From Cristatella mucedo (taxonomy: Eukaryota; Bryozoa; Phylactolaemata; Cristatellidae), in assembly GCA_009760855.2 (NCBI GenBank), contig WPIO01000007.1:10980001-11044000 (forward strand): a stretch of 64,000 nt of DNA. Reading direction: 5' to 3'. Position 1 is the first letter of the stretch. Each line of letters starts with the position of its first letter. The notes under the pieces are model-generated. The model saw only the letters and a program-made list of their open reading frames with translations, was not told the DNA's origin and made no database searches. The position numbers and the translations under genes are program-made. Below, piece after piece: positions 10,363-22,915 of the stretch.

Positions 10363-11348
10363 AGAACCGCTAATAATCTCGCAGTCATTTCCTGATCCAT
10401 TTGGTTGCCCAGTTCATTTGCATCTCCTTTCCTTACGCCACCCACACCACCGACCGTGTGCTTCTATTCTTCTCCCTACTGCATCGTCAGCTAGATCAGT
10501 AGAGCACTGCATCACCTCAAAGGAAATCCAGCCTCTAATGGAACCAAAATGCGCAATTTTTTTCGGGAACAGAATCATCGATTCCGCCCTAGGCTGCGCT
10601 ACACATCATACATCTCGACTCCATTTTTGTGACGGCTCGAGCTTATCTTTGGCTTAGCTGCTCCGTTTCGAAGATCTTGTCGGGTCAAAAGAATATCTGC
10701 GTCGCGATCTTGAACTGGGCTCGTGACAGCATATTTTCGGATCGGATCTCCTGCGCACGTCGCTGCGTGCAGTCTCAAGCATCTTTGGGCCGAGCGTCGC
10801 ACAGAACACGCTCGGCTTGCTTCAATAATGCAAACAGCGCTCGTTCCGGCTGCTTTCGTTATCAGGGCACAATGACCGGCGCGACGCTGCAATTTTACCT
10901 CGCCTCCGAGGTCCGAGCTCTTCCGCACTCGAAGCATCGCTGAAATCCCCGGCACTCGTAAGTTGGTACGACGTCATCGTATTCACTCTCAAGCCGTGCA
11001 CGGCGGTGAACAAAAGCAAGGGCGGCGGCGGCCGCGCCCTGAGACGCCCTAGCGTCGTCGCTGGCACGCCGCCGCCGCCAGCTGCGTTTGCCTACTCGAG
11101 GGGCCGTCAAAAGATGGCCGCAATGAAGTTCCAACTTCGCGCCCGCAATCACTCGAAATTGAATTGAGCCGTTTCTCGGCGGCGCCGAAATACGACCTCA
11201 CCGTTAATCGGCTTCGATTTCTGCGACTGTAGTTGACATTTGATTTTCTCTTGCAGTGCAAAGGGAATCCGTCATTGCCGTCGCGAAATTGTGGCTCGCT
11301 AGAGAATACAGAAAAAGAGAAAAGGTTATAGAGAGAGACAGGGAACTC
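10363..11348. other. Unassigned DNA with a GC-rich patch
   Basis: No recognised gene. A GC-rich patch at about 11000-11170 is rich in CGCCGCCG-like sequence and opens frames in several phases. None of the translations resembles a known family. Confidence 0.45.
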
Positions 11349-11440
11349 GAGCGAGAGAGAGAGAGAGAGAGCAAGAGAGCGAGAGAGAGAGAGGAGCGAG
11401 AGAGAGAGAGAGTGAGAAAGGGAGAGAGAGATAGGAAGAG
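11349..11440. repeat. Imperfect (GA)n microsatellite
   Basis: A purine-only GA tract with occasional C/T interruptions. The Arg/Glu-rich translation at 11256-11450 is a by-product of the repeat. Confidence 0.85.
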
Positions 11441-12002
11441 GACTTCATAAGGAGAAGGACAATTCTGACGCTACGAAGTGAATCGCTGCTGCAGCTCCTG
11501 CTGCTTTCGTTGCCAGTCCTCTCGTTCTCCCGTTGTCAAGCTGCTCCACACGCCAGTGCGCTCGAAGCCCATATTAGCAGCCCGAGCGTTCGTGGCGAAA
11601 CGAAAACTCGTCCGGCATGCATATTTGTACCAGGTGGCGAAACGAAATTTCACGCCTCCTTCTCTAGTGTATTCAAACCTGGAAGAGCAAGAGACATGGA
11701 AATCGTTCGATCTCCACCAAGCAGTCACCGACGATGCTGGCCCAAAAAAATCCGCCCACCACGGGAGGTAATACAAACTTCAAGCGATGCAGAGATTTAC
11801 AATATAAATGCCAACAAATAATATCATGAGGTAGGATTAATATTAGAAAGCAACATATTTGAAGCAAATGAGCTTGCTGCCACCTTCCTTAGCCTACTAG
11901 GTGAGAAAACTTGCACAATTAGCCGGTTTGGTGGTATCAGGTGGGTTCAAAATTAGCCACAGATTTTGAAGGATAAAGTTTTGTTAAATATACAAAATAT
12001 AT
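11441..12002. other. Unassigned DNA
   Basis: Open on both strands at about 11471-11776 (roughly 100 codons each way) but with no recognisable motif. GTGGCGAAACGAAA-type sequence occurs twice, near 11590 and 11634. I cannot support a gene here. Confidence 0.4.
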
Positions 12003-12105
12003 TTTATTTGTATTGTGCCCTTAGAGAACTTGACCTCTATTCAGGTATGTACCGGGGCTTGAGCCCACGACCTCGGCCAGACCTGGGTCGGGGCGAGGTG
12101 GCACC
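12003..12105 (-). mobile_element. SINE-B copy, head-truncated or decayed
   Basis: On minus: B-box-like GTCGTGGGCTCAAGCCCC, then a TACCTGAATAGAGG-type body and TTCTCTAAGGGC, then an A/T-rich tail. The A-box side is eroded near 12100. Confidence 0.65.
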
Positions 12106-13150
12106 ATCGGAGCAAGGCTATGTAAGAATTTTTTATTTAACAAGTATTCCCCACAAGAACAATGTCTCCTACTTAAATGCATTCTACTGTGTCGGACTTA
12201 GTTCAGAATTTTTCAAGATTAGAGACATCCGGTTTGCACATGTGCACACGTATATCGTAAACAATTTAATACAATTAATTTGTATAGCATCAAAGTTGTT
12301 CAAAGAACTCGCAAATTTCACGTTCATCAGAAAATGCTGTTTTACGTTTAAGTATGTATACCATGAGATTGATTGCTTAAATTGTTTTCGAACCATGTCA
12401 GATCTTTGGTTGTGTATGCTTAAGCTAGCTCGCTTCAGCTCCCTGATGATAGCTGAAAAATTACCAACGCGATTGTTGGCATAGATTTTTAGAGAGAGGG
12501 GATTCTTGATGCATCCAGTAAATCCTACTTCGCAGTACTCTGACGGTGCTTTAAAACCACATCCATTGAAAATGGCTTCTCTGCCTAAAGGCATTCATTG
12601 CCCGCAAAATTGGACCGTCGGGCTTGTTTTTGAGCTTGATAAGAAAACGAATATTGTAGTGCGCACGATTCGTAACAGATATTATCAACATGGGAAATTC
12701 TGTGCTCCAGGGAAATTCTGTTGGTCAGAAGTCCACGAAACACTGAAACATCTGAGGCTACACACATCTCGATCTACAGGGCGCGAGGAGTTTTGGTCTG
12801 GAGCTGCATAAAAAGAACTCATCGGAAGCTCCGAGGTGGCGTGAGCAGCATTCGAGCATGGCGCCGCTAGATCGCTTGTGTGGGAGCAGCGCAGAGGCAC
12901 CAGAGTGCCTGGCGGCGGCCGCGGCGGCAATAGCGGCCGCTCCTCCACTCAAGCCGACTGGCGACCCGGTGCAGAGACCCGGAACACAGAGACACAGAGC
13001 GCCCTGTGGCTGCTCCACTGCTCTGTCAGACGGACGGGCCGCCGGTCTACGCCTTCGCGCGCCTTCGAGCTGCAGCTTCGATCTATGGTTTGTCGTTCAA
13101 CGCAGTCAGCAGTTGTCGCTCAGGTACGCCAAGCCGAGCCACGGGACTAC
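12106..13150. other. Unassigned DNA with a GC-rich patch and one candidate exon
   Basis: From 12106 to 12830 nothing is recognised. From about 12830 to 13130 the DNA is GC-rich and open from an ATG at 12858, with an alanine-rich translation. A donor-like CAG|GTACGC follows near 13120. No domain is visible, so a gene call is not justified. Confidence 0.3.
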
Positions 13151-13154
13151 TACT

Positions 13155-13340
13155 ACTAATAATAATGATAATGCATTTAATATAGCACCCTCAGAAAACT
13201 CAATATATTTCTAGGCACTTTACGTTTGCTGCAAAGGAAGCACGATTTGTTAGTGTTAGCATACTCAATAAACATCAGGAATAAAAAGGTTAGGGGTGAC
13301 ATGGACAGGGTCAGCGTGCAAGTTTGGTTAGTGGCAGCCA
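13155..13340 (-). mobile_element. L2-A 3' UTR fragment
   Basis: Plus strand shows (TAA)n, then ATGCATTTAATATAGCACCC, CTAGGCACTTTACGTTTGCT and GGTTAGGGGTGACATGGACA. These are the reverse complements, in order, of the L2-A tail and 3' UTR. No coding part remains. Confidence 0.8.
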
Positions 13341-14275
<935 letters not shown>

Positions 14276-15901
14276 CGGGAAGAAGAGTGATGGCTCCCGA
14301 AACAGATGATCCGCTCTGGGAAGCACGTGAGATATTGTCGACCGGTCTCGCATCGCGGGGGCGCAGCATCATCTGCGTCCTTCGGTTTCCCGCGGCGCTT
14401 CAAAGTCCCTCTGCTTCATTGCGAAAGCTGTCAGGAGTGCATTCGTCAGCTCGCGACCTGGTTCGCACAGCAGTCGTTTGCCATTGGACGCAAGCGTCGG
14501 CGGCGGCGTTCTCGACAGGGCCGTGTGCTTCGCGGCCGACTTGACGGCCGTCGAGTCTCGCCTTCGCCCGAAGCGGACGCACTTTTGGACATAATTTTCC
14601 CGAAGTACACGCATCCCGCCCGCAGGGCATCGTCAACGATCTCCTTCAGGCCGTCAGATTGTGCTGGATACACAGGTATCTACTGATTGCATAGATTCGC
14701 CACAGGTCTGTGAACAGCTTGGCAGCGACGATGCCGGTTATGCTCGCCCAGGTGTGCATTCGTTAGTAGAAGATTGGTTAGCCCGAGCCGCAAAGATGAG
14801 CAGCCTTATTTAGCTCAAAGCTGGAAATGCAGGGCAGCAGTCCTCATCAATAAGGCTGCGCATCATTTTCCGCTTTTCCTCTCGGATTCACTCGGTAGTG
14901 AAACGGCTACTTCGATCTGCCAGATCCGGACTGCCGAAATATAATTCGGGGTTTCTCAATATTAGCGACGAGGAACGTCAAGAAGCGTCGTGTCTTCATT
15001 TATGGCTAGGCGGTCGATTTAAAAGCCCAAATCGCATAACTGGCAGTCAGTTGCACCCGAGGCTTGGAGCCATCCAGGATTGGGCACTGGACCTGTGGAT
15101 TAAGGCCGTTTGGTGTCGCTCATAGCGTTACACGAGAGTTGCTGTACACTACGAACGGTGGTGGACGAGTGCAAGCCTCCACGACTGTCGAATAGACTGC
15201 TCTGCACTATTAACATGGGAATTTAACAGTAAAGAGTGGGTGGGCTGACTCCTTATTGGTTCGGTGCTCTGTTACCGTCAACGTAGCTGCGCCTACGTTC
15301 ACTTCGCCATCAAATTGGTAGCTGCCGTGGTTCGACGGCATAGAGCGTCGCCAGTCTTTGTTTCGCTCAGGAATGGAGTAGCCGTTACGAGCGCTGCGTT
15401 AGCCGCTGAGGATGTTTATACAGAAGCCGTTACGCCGCCTGAACGACAGTAGCCTTTTGAAATCCCCCGACTCCCAAAGCACGCTGAATGCAATCGCTAC
15501 ACAGCGTGTTGAATGCCAGCAGATGACAGGAACGCCCAATTGTCGCACGCGACACAGCCAGGAAGCTCGGCGAGTTACTGTCTCCATGCAAACTTTAAAT
15601 GGCGCTTGGAAACTTGAAATACCATTAGGTCTATTGCATTTTAAAATCTTACACGACGCATCCGCAAGCGCATCGCCATCGGCCGCACAGTAGCAAAAAC
15701 GTGCTCGAAGCAAGCTCAAATGGATTATGTTGGTATTTTCGCCAGACATGGGCCCCGCCGATGTCATTGTAAGGGGCGGTGCAATGACCGAAATCTGTGA
15801 GTGCCCACCGGTCACCAGTGGCGTGACGAGTGAAAAGCAGCCCATCGTAACTATCCGTCTGTAAATCTGCAAAGCAGCGAAAAATTTATGAGTCCCAAGG
15901 T
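14276..15901. other. Unassigned DNA
   Basis: A moderately GC-rich portion at 14330-14650 is open on both strands. The plus frame 14306-14686 has an Arg-rich centre but no recognised domain. 14700-15900 shows nothing recognisable. Confidence 0.4.
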
Positions 15902-15902
<1 letters not shown>

Positions 15903-15954
<52 letters not shown>

Positions 15955-15969
15955 AAGAGAGAGGGAGAG
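15903..15969. repeat. (GA)n microsatellite
   Basis: GA dinucleotides with sparse AAA interruptions. Confidence 0.9.
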
Positions 15970-16175
15970 TCTAGCACGCGAGCAGCCTCGGCGACTTTTC
16001 GGTGCTGCCATACTGTAGTCGGAAAATTTAGGCCGAAAATAGTGAACGGGCTTCACTGATTGCTTTATCTGAGAGACCCTGAAAGACAACGCTTAGTTCG
16101 TAAACATTTCAAGCCGCCACGCCTTCTTTCGCCAAAACGACCGAAAGTGGCTAGGCCAGTGTAAACAAATAAATA

Positions 16176-16340
16176 CCAGCTGATTTAAAAGCCTCTTTTT
16201 GTGTAGCAGCAGAAGAGCCTTAAAGGCTATCGCAACCGCCAGCAGCAGCAATAAAGAGTCGCCCACTGCTGGATTCGAACCCACTACCTCGATCCCGAAG
16301 TCGTGAAAAGCAATCGCCTTACCGATTGTGCCATCGCGGC
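16176..16340 (-). mobile_element. SINE-A copy
   Basis: On minus: head CGATGGCACAATCGGTAAGG (A box), B box GGTTCGAATCC (perfect), body GCGACTCTTTATTGC, and 3' end CTTTTAAATCAGCTGG. Complete from head to tail and one of the better preserved copies. Confidence 0.88.
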
Positions 16341-16944
16341 TCACCACAAGCTAACTGAAAGGACTGATGGTGTGAGCATGCGATGTTTCGGTAAGTGCAG
16401 CAACTGCAAAAGATTCGCTCGAACTTCAAGGCCTGCCCTAGCCATCGTCGCTCAGAATCAGGTGATCAATGACAAGAAAACTCCTGTAGGGTTCAAGACT
16501 CTCGGCTCAAGCTCGAGGAATCGACCAATTCCTAGAGAACCTAGTACCATCCTCTGGTCTACCATTTTTTTTCGAGCTTGCTGTCGTCCTTAGGTCTTCC
16601 GCTACTGCTAACACGACGAACTGCGGTGCCACGGCATCCCGGCTGCATCAGCGGGTGGGGGCTGCCAAACTACAGATCCCTTAAGTCAGGCAGGCGTCAG
16701 GCAGGCGTCAGCCATGAGTGGCTCGTCCGGAAAAGGCCAAGGCTTGACCCCATCAAGATGGGTCATTCCTTGATGAATTCTTGTCAAAATCTCGGCGGTA
16801 GCCCTTATAGGACTGTATCTCTTTCTAAGCATGCGATATATGCTGGGCAAGAGGCATGTCAACAGATAAGCGACAATCGCACGCACGATTGTAACAAGCG
16901 TTGGTACACATAGTAAAATTGACAGGCTCAGAGCAAACAGTGTG
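16341..16944. other. Unassigned DNA
   Basis: No recognised gene. A short AGGCAGGCGTC duplication lies at about 16685-16708. Confidence 0.45.
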
Positions 16945-17125
16945 AGGAATCGGCGGCTTCTTAGCTTTGTTCGAAAACGTCAGTGGACTTTATGATATCA
17001 GTCGGCTGTTGGACTTTTGGCCTTTAGAATCATAAGCATTGACATCGTGGTCTCTAAAGGATTTGACGCTAGTTGGAGGCAAGCTAAACGACCGAAATCA
17101 GAGGAGCGGATGGCGCCACAGACTC
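16945..17125 (-). mobile_element. Very decayed L2 3' fragment
   Basis: Landmarks such as GTGGTCTCTAAAGGATTTGA and GGCAAGCTAAACGA correspond, in order, to the conserved L2-A stretch around GGTCTCCAAAGGATTTGAGG. The match is partial and the boundaries are uncertain. Confidence 0.45.
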
Positions 17126-18600
17126 GTCCGACAAACGCTGAGACATTACTCGGACTTGGCTAGGTGACGGGAAACGCCAGCGATACTACGAGGTCATTTA
17201 GGGCTGTCAAAGATCTCGGCTCTCTGCTGTCGCGAAACTGGGGTGTATGCTCACAAGGCCGATGACAGGGATATTTATCGTTGCCAACACTACATTGAAA
17301 GTACTACTTCCAAGAGACAAAATGAGCACATTGATTGGCATCTAACGCAGACCTCCTTAACTATCAGAATCCCCATAACAGGAGCGCCGTTGGCGACAAA
17401 TGGTGGCGTCAATAAATGGCGACTTTCGACCCAGCGAATTCTCAGCACTACTGAGTGCTCCGCCCCTTAATTAATTCTTGGCTGCACCCCGGCCACCCAG
17501 TAGACAATGAGAGCAAGAGCCCTTCTAATAAGTCTTCGCACCATAGGTGCAAAGGTGCAAGAATTACTAAACTCAAGATAGCCGTGGTATATTGCTGAGC
17601 GGCGGGATCTAAACTTATTACTACAATTAATCCGCTACCTGCACCTTGGTCTCAATATGCAACTGTAATGCTGCTACATGCATAGCGTTATTTATGAGTA
17701 CGATAGAAAAAATAGTAGGTTGTTTTACAATACGAGAGTTCAATATTTTTCTACGCACTTAGTGGCTCAGATCCAGTCCACCGAACTACATATGGGCAAA
17801 GCGAATCCGTGGAGTTTCTGGCTTCGTTTCCACTCTCTTATTTGACATTCTACCCGCATTCGCCGTTAGCAAGCGCCATGTCATAGCAGTGACAGGTTAA
17901 CAGACTAAAAATTAAGAATAACTACAGATTGAAGTTTAGGCTTTAAGGAAGTGCCAGTTACGAGCCATGCTCCGTAGTTGGCAGGAGAAGCTCTTTGCAA
18001 ATAAGAAAGATGGCCGACGGCTACGAGATGGTTCGGAGAGTGAATAGGAATGAGCTTAGAAAAGGGGAGGATCGGTGGGCTCTGGCCCTTCCTTGAACGA
18101 TCTTAACGAGTCTGGTTGGTAGCTTTTACCCGACACGCTCCTTCAGCCTTCCTAAAATTTGCTGCCAGGAAGCTCAAGGTCTGGCAATTTGTGGCTCAAT
18201 TCTGGCAACTACTTGTTCACCCCAAAGGCAATGAGCGAAACCCTCTTTTCCAATAAGCACATAAGCTAATGCTTGAGAAAACAGCACCAAATTGCAATCG
18301 CGCTTTTCAAGACTGCGATTTATGGTGACAAGAATCCGATCGCATTAATTTTGCCACATTCGAACTAAAAATTGTGTTTGCGTTTTTATTGTGACATTTG
18401 TTCAATACGAAAGGAAGGACAGCTGACTAGAAAACGAGCGTCAAATAATTGAGCCTCTGTTCATCCATTTAACATAAGCTACCGCGTGGACCCTGCGGTG
18501 AAGCTGCAGTGCCAGAGCAAGATGGTTTGATGTACATAGATGTACAGCTTACACTCTCTGCTTCCTCGTTAAGTTTACTGATCTCGACTAGCAACCATTT
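17126..18600. other. Unassigned DNA
   Basis: No gene, RNA or repeat recognised. Confidence 0.45.
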
Positions 18601-18935
18601 AGATTTATGTAATGTAATGTAATTTATCTCCGTCTGTAACTCCACAAAGCCATAAAGACTATATGGGTGTTACTCAGGAGAGTTTTGTATAGCCCACTCA
18701 CAGCCAAAGCGGCTTCGGTACTCGTTCGGTAGCCAACAGAATTAATCTCACGAAACAAAGAGAAGGTGGGAAGCATAACAGTCAGGAAAGCAGTTGAGGT
18801 AGTGAGTAGCGTGGAAGTAGCAGCTCAGGACCGCTGAAAAGAATGAGCCATAGTCGGCAGTAGGAGAGTAGTTGTCGTTGCGTAAGAATTATGGAAGTTA
18901 GTTCCACAGTCTAGGACCTGCAGAGTGCTTGTGCA
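18601..18935 (-). mobile_element. L2-B LINE 3' end
   Basis: On minus it reads the end of the L2-B frame (a LWNSLPQF-like region, then TDYGSFFSAVLSCYFH-like sequence in diverged form). The 3' UTR follows with CTTTATGGCTTTGTGGAGTT and GATAAATTACATTACATTAC. The ATTAC-type tail differs from the ATT tail of L2-A, which separates the two families. Other L2-B copies are at 29.2, 29.8, 33.3 and 50.3-51.5 kb. Confidence 0.75.
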
Positions 18936-20885
18936 ACTTAAGTGGCTCTAAAGAATACTGCAGTTAGTCTGTATCGCCGTTTCACCACTTGAGGCTTCGT
19001 CTTTGTGTGTGAGTTCGTACAACTCCCACCAAGGCCAGCACGCCTCGTGAACATCGGAATAAGCAGCACCGGTGATGAACTTAGAACTAAAAGTTGTCAA
19101 ATATTGCGTTCAAGAAGAGCAGAACCAATGATAATTTCATTTTTGTAAGGTTTAATGATGGAAATAAAACCTATAGCTGGCCCTCACACGAAAATTTGTT
19201 GAAGAACTTTGATTTGCTCAGATTACGATTGCAGCATAACTCTTAACGTTCATTAAATGTCAAAATCGTACAGGCTGTAGTAGGTAGAAACAATCAGCGA
19301 GATTGTGCCGCTGGCGATTCAGCTGTCTATTGAGGTTAAATTAAATATAGCTGAGAAGTAGGAGCTCGTCGCTAAATATGACCTGAAATCAATATGCTTC
19401 AAGAAGCCGAGGTGACCATGGGCGCGCGTTTGCTGCTCTAAGCTGAAACTCCGCTAGTACCTGATGTACATACCAGTTTCAAAATCGAAAGAAATAAAAT
19501 TGTGGGCTGGCATTCCTGAGAATTAGGGGGGAGCAAGATGTGACACCAGGCAATGATCAATGTCTGATATCGTAGCCTTGATTGACGATTCGGTGAGCTG
19601 GGTGGCGATTTATTATGTGCTACTGATTCTAGTTGTGTAGCCCGTGACAGCTGAAATATGCATAAATATTATCCTGACAACAGCTAGCTGACGGGGGAGC
19701 TACCATGCTAATGATGAAAGAATTTCTTAACTGACAACGCTACTCACGTGCAGAGCCGTCACCCTACCTTAACTGCAGTATTGCAGGTGTAAGTTGCAAT
19801 GCGGCAATATTAGAGGCGCTTCGTCATTGTATTAATGCGATTGAAGCAACAGATAAAGCACTGCAGTTTTCCCAGCCCAAAGGTTGCGTTTACTGCATCG
19901 AGACAGTACAGCCAAAATGAGCGGCGCTTGAGGACACGCCTGTTAGTTTTATATTTCGTTAGACACTGATCTTGGAAAAGTAGATGGTATTAGATTTGAG
20001 TCTTTTTTATTTTCGCAGCAGCTCCTAAATTTTTTGTGCGTTAATGAGCTGACAGTCTATTGTGCTGATGGTGTGCGGCGAAAAATACTGCCCGAACTTT
20101 GTGTACACGCTTTGCTTCGACGAATATTTCTATTTCAGGCCTATTGTGGATGGCGTGTCTTCTTATGGGCTCATATTTTGGGTTACGTTGCCTAGTATCT
20201 GAATGTCAGTGATTTCACGCTTCGAGAATGGGATGCTACGATCTTGGTAATGTTGCATGGCAATCAGCTGAGTGAACAGACGAACTAGACTGTCACTGGT
20301 TAACATCCGCATGTATCTCCCCCGTCGTTCAATGCCCGCAAACTCAATTTCTGCCAGACACTCGTTTGTCTGCTTGAAGGTGTAAGGTTCTTGTAAAACG
20401 TGTATGTGCTTAACTCACAGATTTTCGAGAGCTGAGAAGTAAGCAAAATGTATTGAAGCTGCACCTTTAGCTCTATCGGGAAGAAACGCAATACAAGTAG
20501 ATTCTTCTGCCATTGCTTGTAAAGTAACAAACTTACTAAACACAGCTCACGTACTTGTAGTAAAGCTGGCATGCGTTATTCAAGTCTGAGTGTGAAAGTG
20601 TAAGCCCATCGCTTGGTTTAGGCAAATGCTGCAGCAGAACAATAACGTATATGTTCTTACTGACAGGGGGGTTCAGATAGCTGACGCTGCTGGGCATGCA
20701 GCCTCCCTTAAAGACGGGTTTGGCTGTGTGGTTCGCGAATCACGAGTCGCAGGCGTATTTCATATCCACAAATGCTCACTAAATGGGTACCTAGAATGTC
20801 AATGGAGCAATGCTGACAACCACTTACAAGCCAGTCGTTCTTGACGCATTTGCGAATATGCAGTCGTTGAGGAGTTGGTAACTAA
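18936..20885. other. Unassigned DNA
   Basis: No recognisable gene or repeat in about 1.9 kb. Two short open frames (20300-20572 minus, 20626-20844 plus) show no motif. Confidence 0.45.
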
Positions 20886-21022
20886 TAGAAATATATTTAA
20901 TTCATCTGCATAGAACCTATAGAGAACTTAATCTCTATCCAGGCTTTTCACATACGCCTCAGGTTTCAAACTCACGACCTCGGTCATCAAAGCCGAGCAC
21001 CTTGACCCCTGGGCCAAACCAC
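20886..21022 (-). mobile_element. SINE-B copy
   Basis: On minus: GGGTCAAGGTGCTCGGC head, a GGTCGTGAGTTTGAAACC B-box region, the CTGGATAGAGATTAAGTTCT body and an A/T-rich tail. Part of a run of minus-oriented SINEs between 20.9 and 22.9 kb. Confidence 0.7.
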
Positions 21023-21944
21023 GGCGATAATATCTTCATGAGAATACAAGGGGGCACAGTTTTGGCATACTTGCGTTTGAGACTGTTCAGACAACTTAGC
21101 GTAAATAGAGGTTCTTCACGTCGGCGTAGTTCCAAAGCCTAGCAGCCACTGAGCCGTGTAAGAGTGGCTCGTTGGAAACCACCGGTTAATACGCGTTATC
21201 CCACTTCAAGGTCTGCAGCCTCGACAGCAATAGTAGACACAGGCTGATATTATTCGGCTTCGGCCAAACTCGAGCCGTATCGGCTCGGTTATCCCCGGTC
21301 CCGATGGCTAGTGTCGGCGATTATCGTAGTCGGGGCTCTGTAGTCAAGGCCGCGTTGGCAGAATACTTTCCAAGGTTGCACGGAGACCGATAGGATCATG
21401 TCTTCTGACGCGCATTATGGATTTCCACACAATCTTGCAGCCTAACGCTTGGAGTGTTTTCCGTTTTGATTCCGCAGCTGGTGCTTGTTTCGTTGTTTTT
21501 TCTATAGATTAGAGGCTCCAAGCACCCGGGCTGGTATTTTTGTACTTCATCTCTTCACCAGGTGCCAGCGGTTGCAGTCCCTCCCCAACGAATCGGATGC
21601 AAAATTGGATTCCCGATCGCTGGCAGTCGACGGTACCAAAATGCTATCGTAGCACGTCGGCGATTGGTGTGGATAGGAAGCAGTGCTCTTGCTGACCTCG
21701 GTGAAAATTTCCTCCGCCTCTCCCTCACCCCTACGAGGAGGCAAACCTTGCACTTTGGCCTGGTGTCGGTGAAACATGTCACAGTAAAAACAAATGTTCG
21801 AGTTGGCGAGTTGAAGACGCGCCTTTTAAAGGTAAAGCTAGGCACAGCTGCGCCATCTCGCTCGCATCCGTACTTTCCCCAAGTCAGCACTTTTCGCCCA
21901 CTACAAGTTCCAGCCTGCAGAGGTGGCTTGCCATTATAAAATAA
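21023..21944. other. Unassigned DNA between SINE-B copies
   Basis: Open on both strands at about 21555-21959 (125-134 codons), without recognisable motifs. I do not call a gene. Confidence 0.4.
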
Positions 21945-22098
21945 ATAGTAATAATTCATTTCTATAGCGCCCTAACAGAACTTGATCTCCATTCAGGTGC
22001 TTCACATACGCCACGGAGCTCGTGTTCACGACTTAGGTCATCAAACGCATTCACCTTGACCTCGGTCAAAGCGAGCGCCATTACGGCTGGGCCAAACA
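21945..22098 (-). mobile_element. SINE-B copy
   Basis: On minus: GGCCCAGCCGTAATGGCGCT head (A box degraded), GAACACGAGCTCCGTGGCG (B-box region degraded), CTGAATGGAGATCAAGTTCT, then GGGCGCTATAGAAATG and an A/T tail. Confidence 0.75.
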
Positions 22099-22332
22099 GG
22101 CGCGGCATATGCTGCAAAGGGGTCGAGACCCAAAAGGAACTCTCACTGCTATAGGTTGTCCCCTGGTTTGCTGTAGCTACCGATGTCTAATTGTCTTTTA
22201 AGAATGGTGCTGCAACGAATTAATGAAAGAGAGAGTGTAATATGAGAGAAAATGAGAATGTCCTCGTCGCATGTGCGTATTTCCTCGTCCAACAACTAAA
22301 TTGGCTCCGTGACGAAGAATATAGAAAAAATA

Positions 22333-22462
22333 TATGATTAATTTATATAGCGTCCTTAGAAAACTTAATCTCTATTCAGGCTCTTGACATATGCCACGGG
22401 TCTCGAGCCCACGACCTCTGCCAGACCTTGGTCGGGGCGAGCACCTTAACCAGCGGGCCAGA
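22333..22462 (-). mobile_element. SINE-B copy, well preserved
   Basis: On minus: CCGCTGGTTAAGGTGCTCGC head (A box), GGTCGTGGGCTCGAGACCC (B box with one change), CATATGTCAAGAGCCTGAAT, then GAGATTAAGTTTTCTAAGGA and a TATATAAATTAATCA tail. Confidence 0.8.
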
Positions 22463-22721
22463 CCAGCTCGGCATAATTCACGGGCGCCTGGAAAAATATT
22501 CGAGGGCCATCCATACACGTTTCGCTGTTGCGTCTAGTCGTAGTAAGATTGAGAACGTCCTGTTCTACAGCCCCGCTTATACAGCGGCTGACGAACCTAA
22601 TAGCGGCCATGAACCTTAGTGACTCCCGCTTGCATTGGACGACCATTAGCGAGTCGCCGGCAGCCGGACCCGAAACCTCGGAATCGAATCTCAGCCGCGA
22701 AGCGGGAGAAGAAGGTCTGCT

Positions 22722-22915
22722 AATTAAGCAGCTTCACATACACAGCTGCAGCAGGCTGCTTCCACGGCTGTCACCGCCGCTTTCAGAGTGCAATAAAGTA
22801 TCCCCTCCACTGCTGAACTCGAGCCCACGACCCCTGGTTCGCGCAGAGCGAGCAGCTTACCTCCCGGGCCAAGACGGAGGGGGCACCTTACCCTTAGGCT
22901 AAGACCCGGAGCGTC
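22722..22915 (-). mobile_element. Diverged SINE-A-related copy
   Basis: On minus: CGTGGGCTCGAGTTCAGCAG (B-box region), GGGGATACTTTATTGCACTC, then GCGGCGGTGACAGCCGTGGA and a CTGCTTAATTAGCAG end. This is the SINE-A order with heavy divergence. The head side carries CCTTACCCTTAGGCT (plus strand), which recurs near 55963. Confidence 0.6.

Noticed and set aside
11471-11776. Overlapping 100-codon frames on both strands as a possible small gene
   Set aside because: No motif, no consistent start context, and both strands equally open. Not supportable without transcripts.
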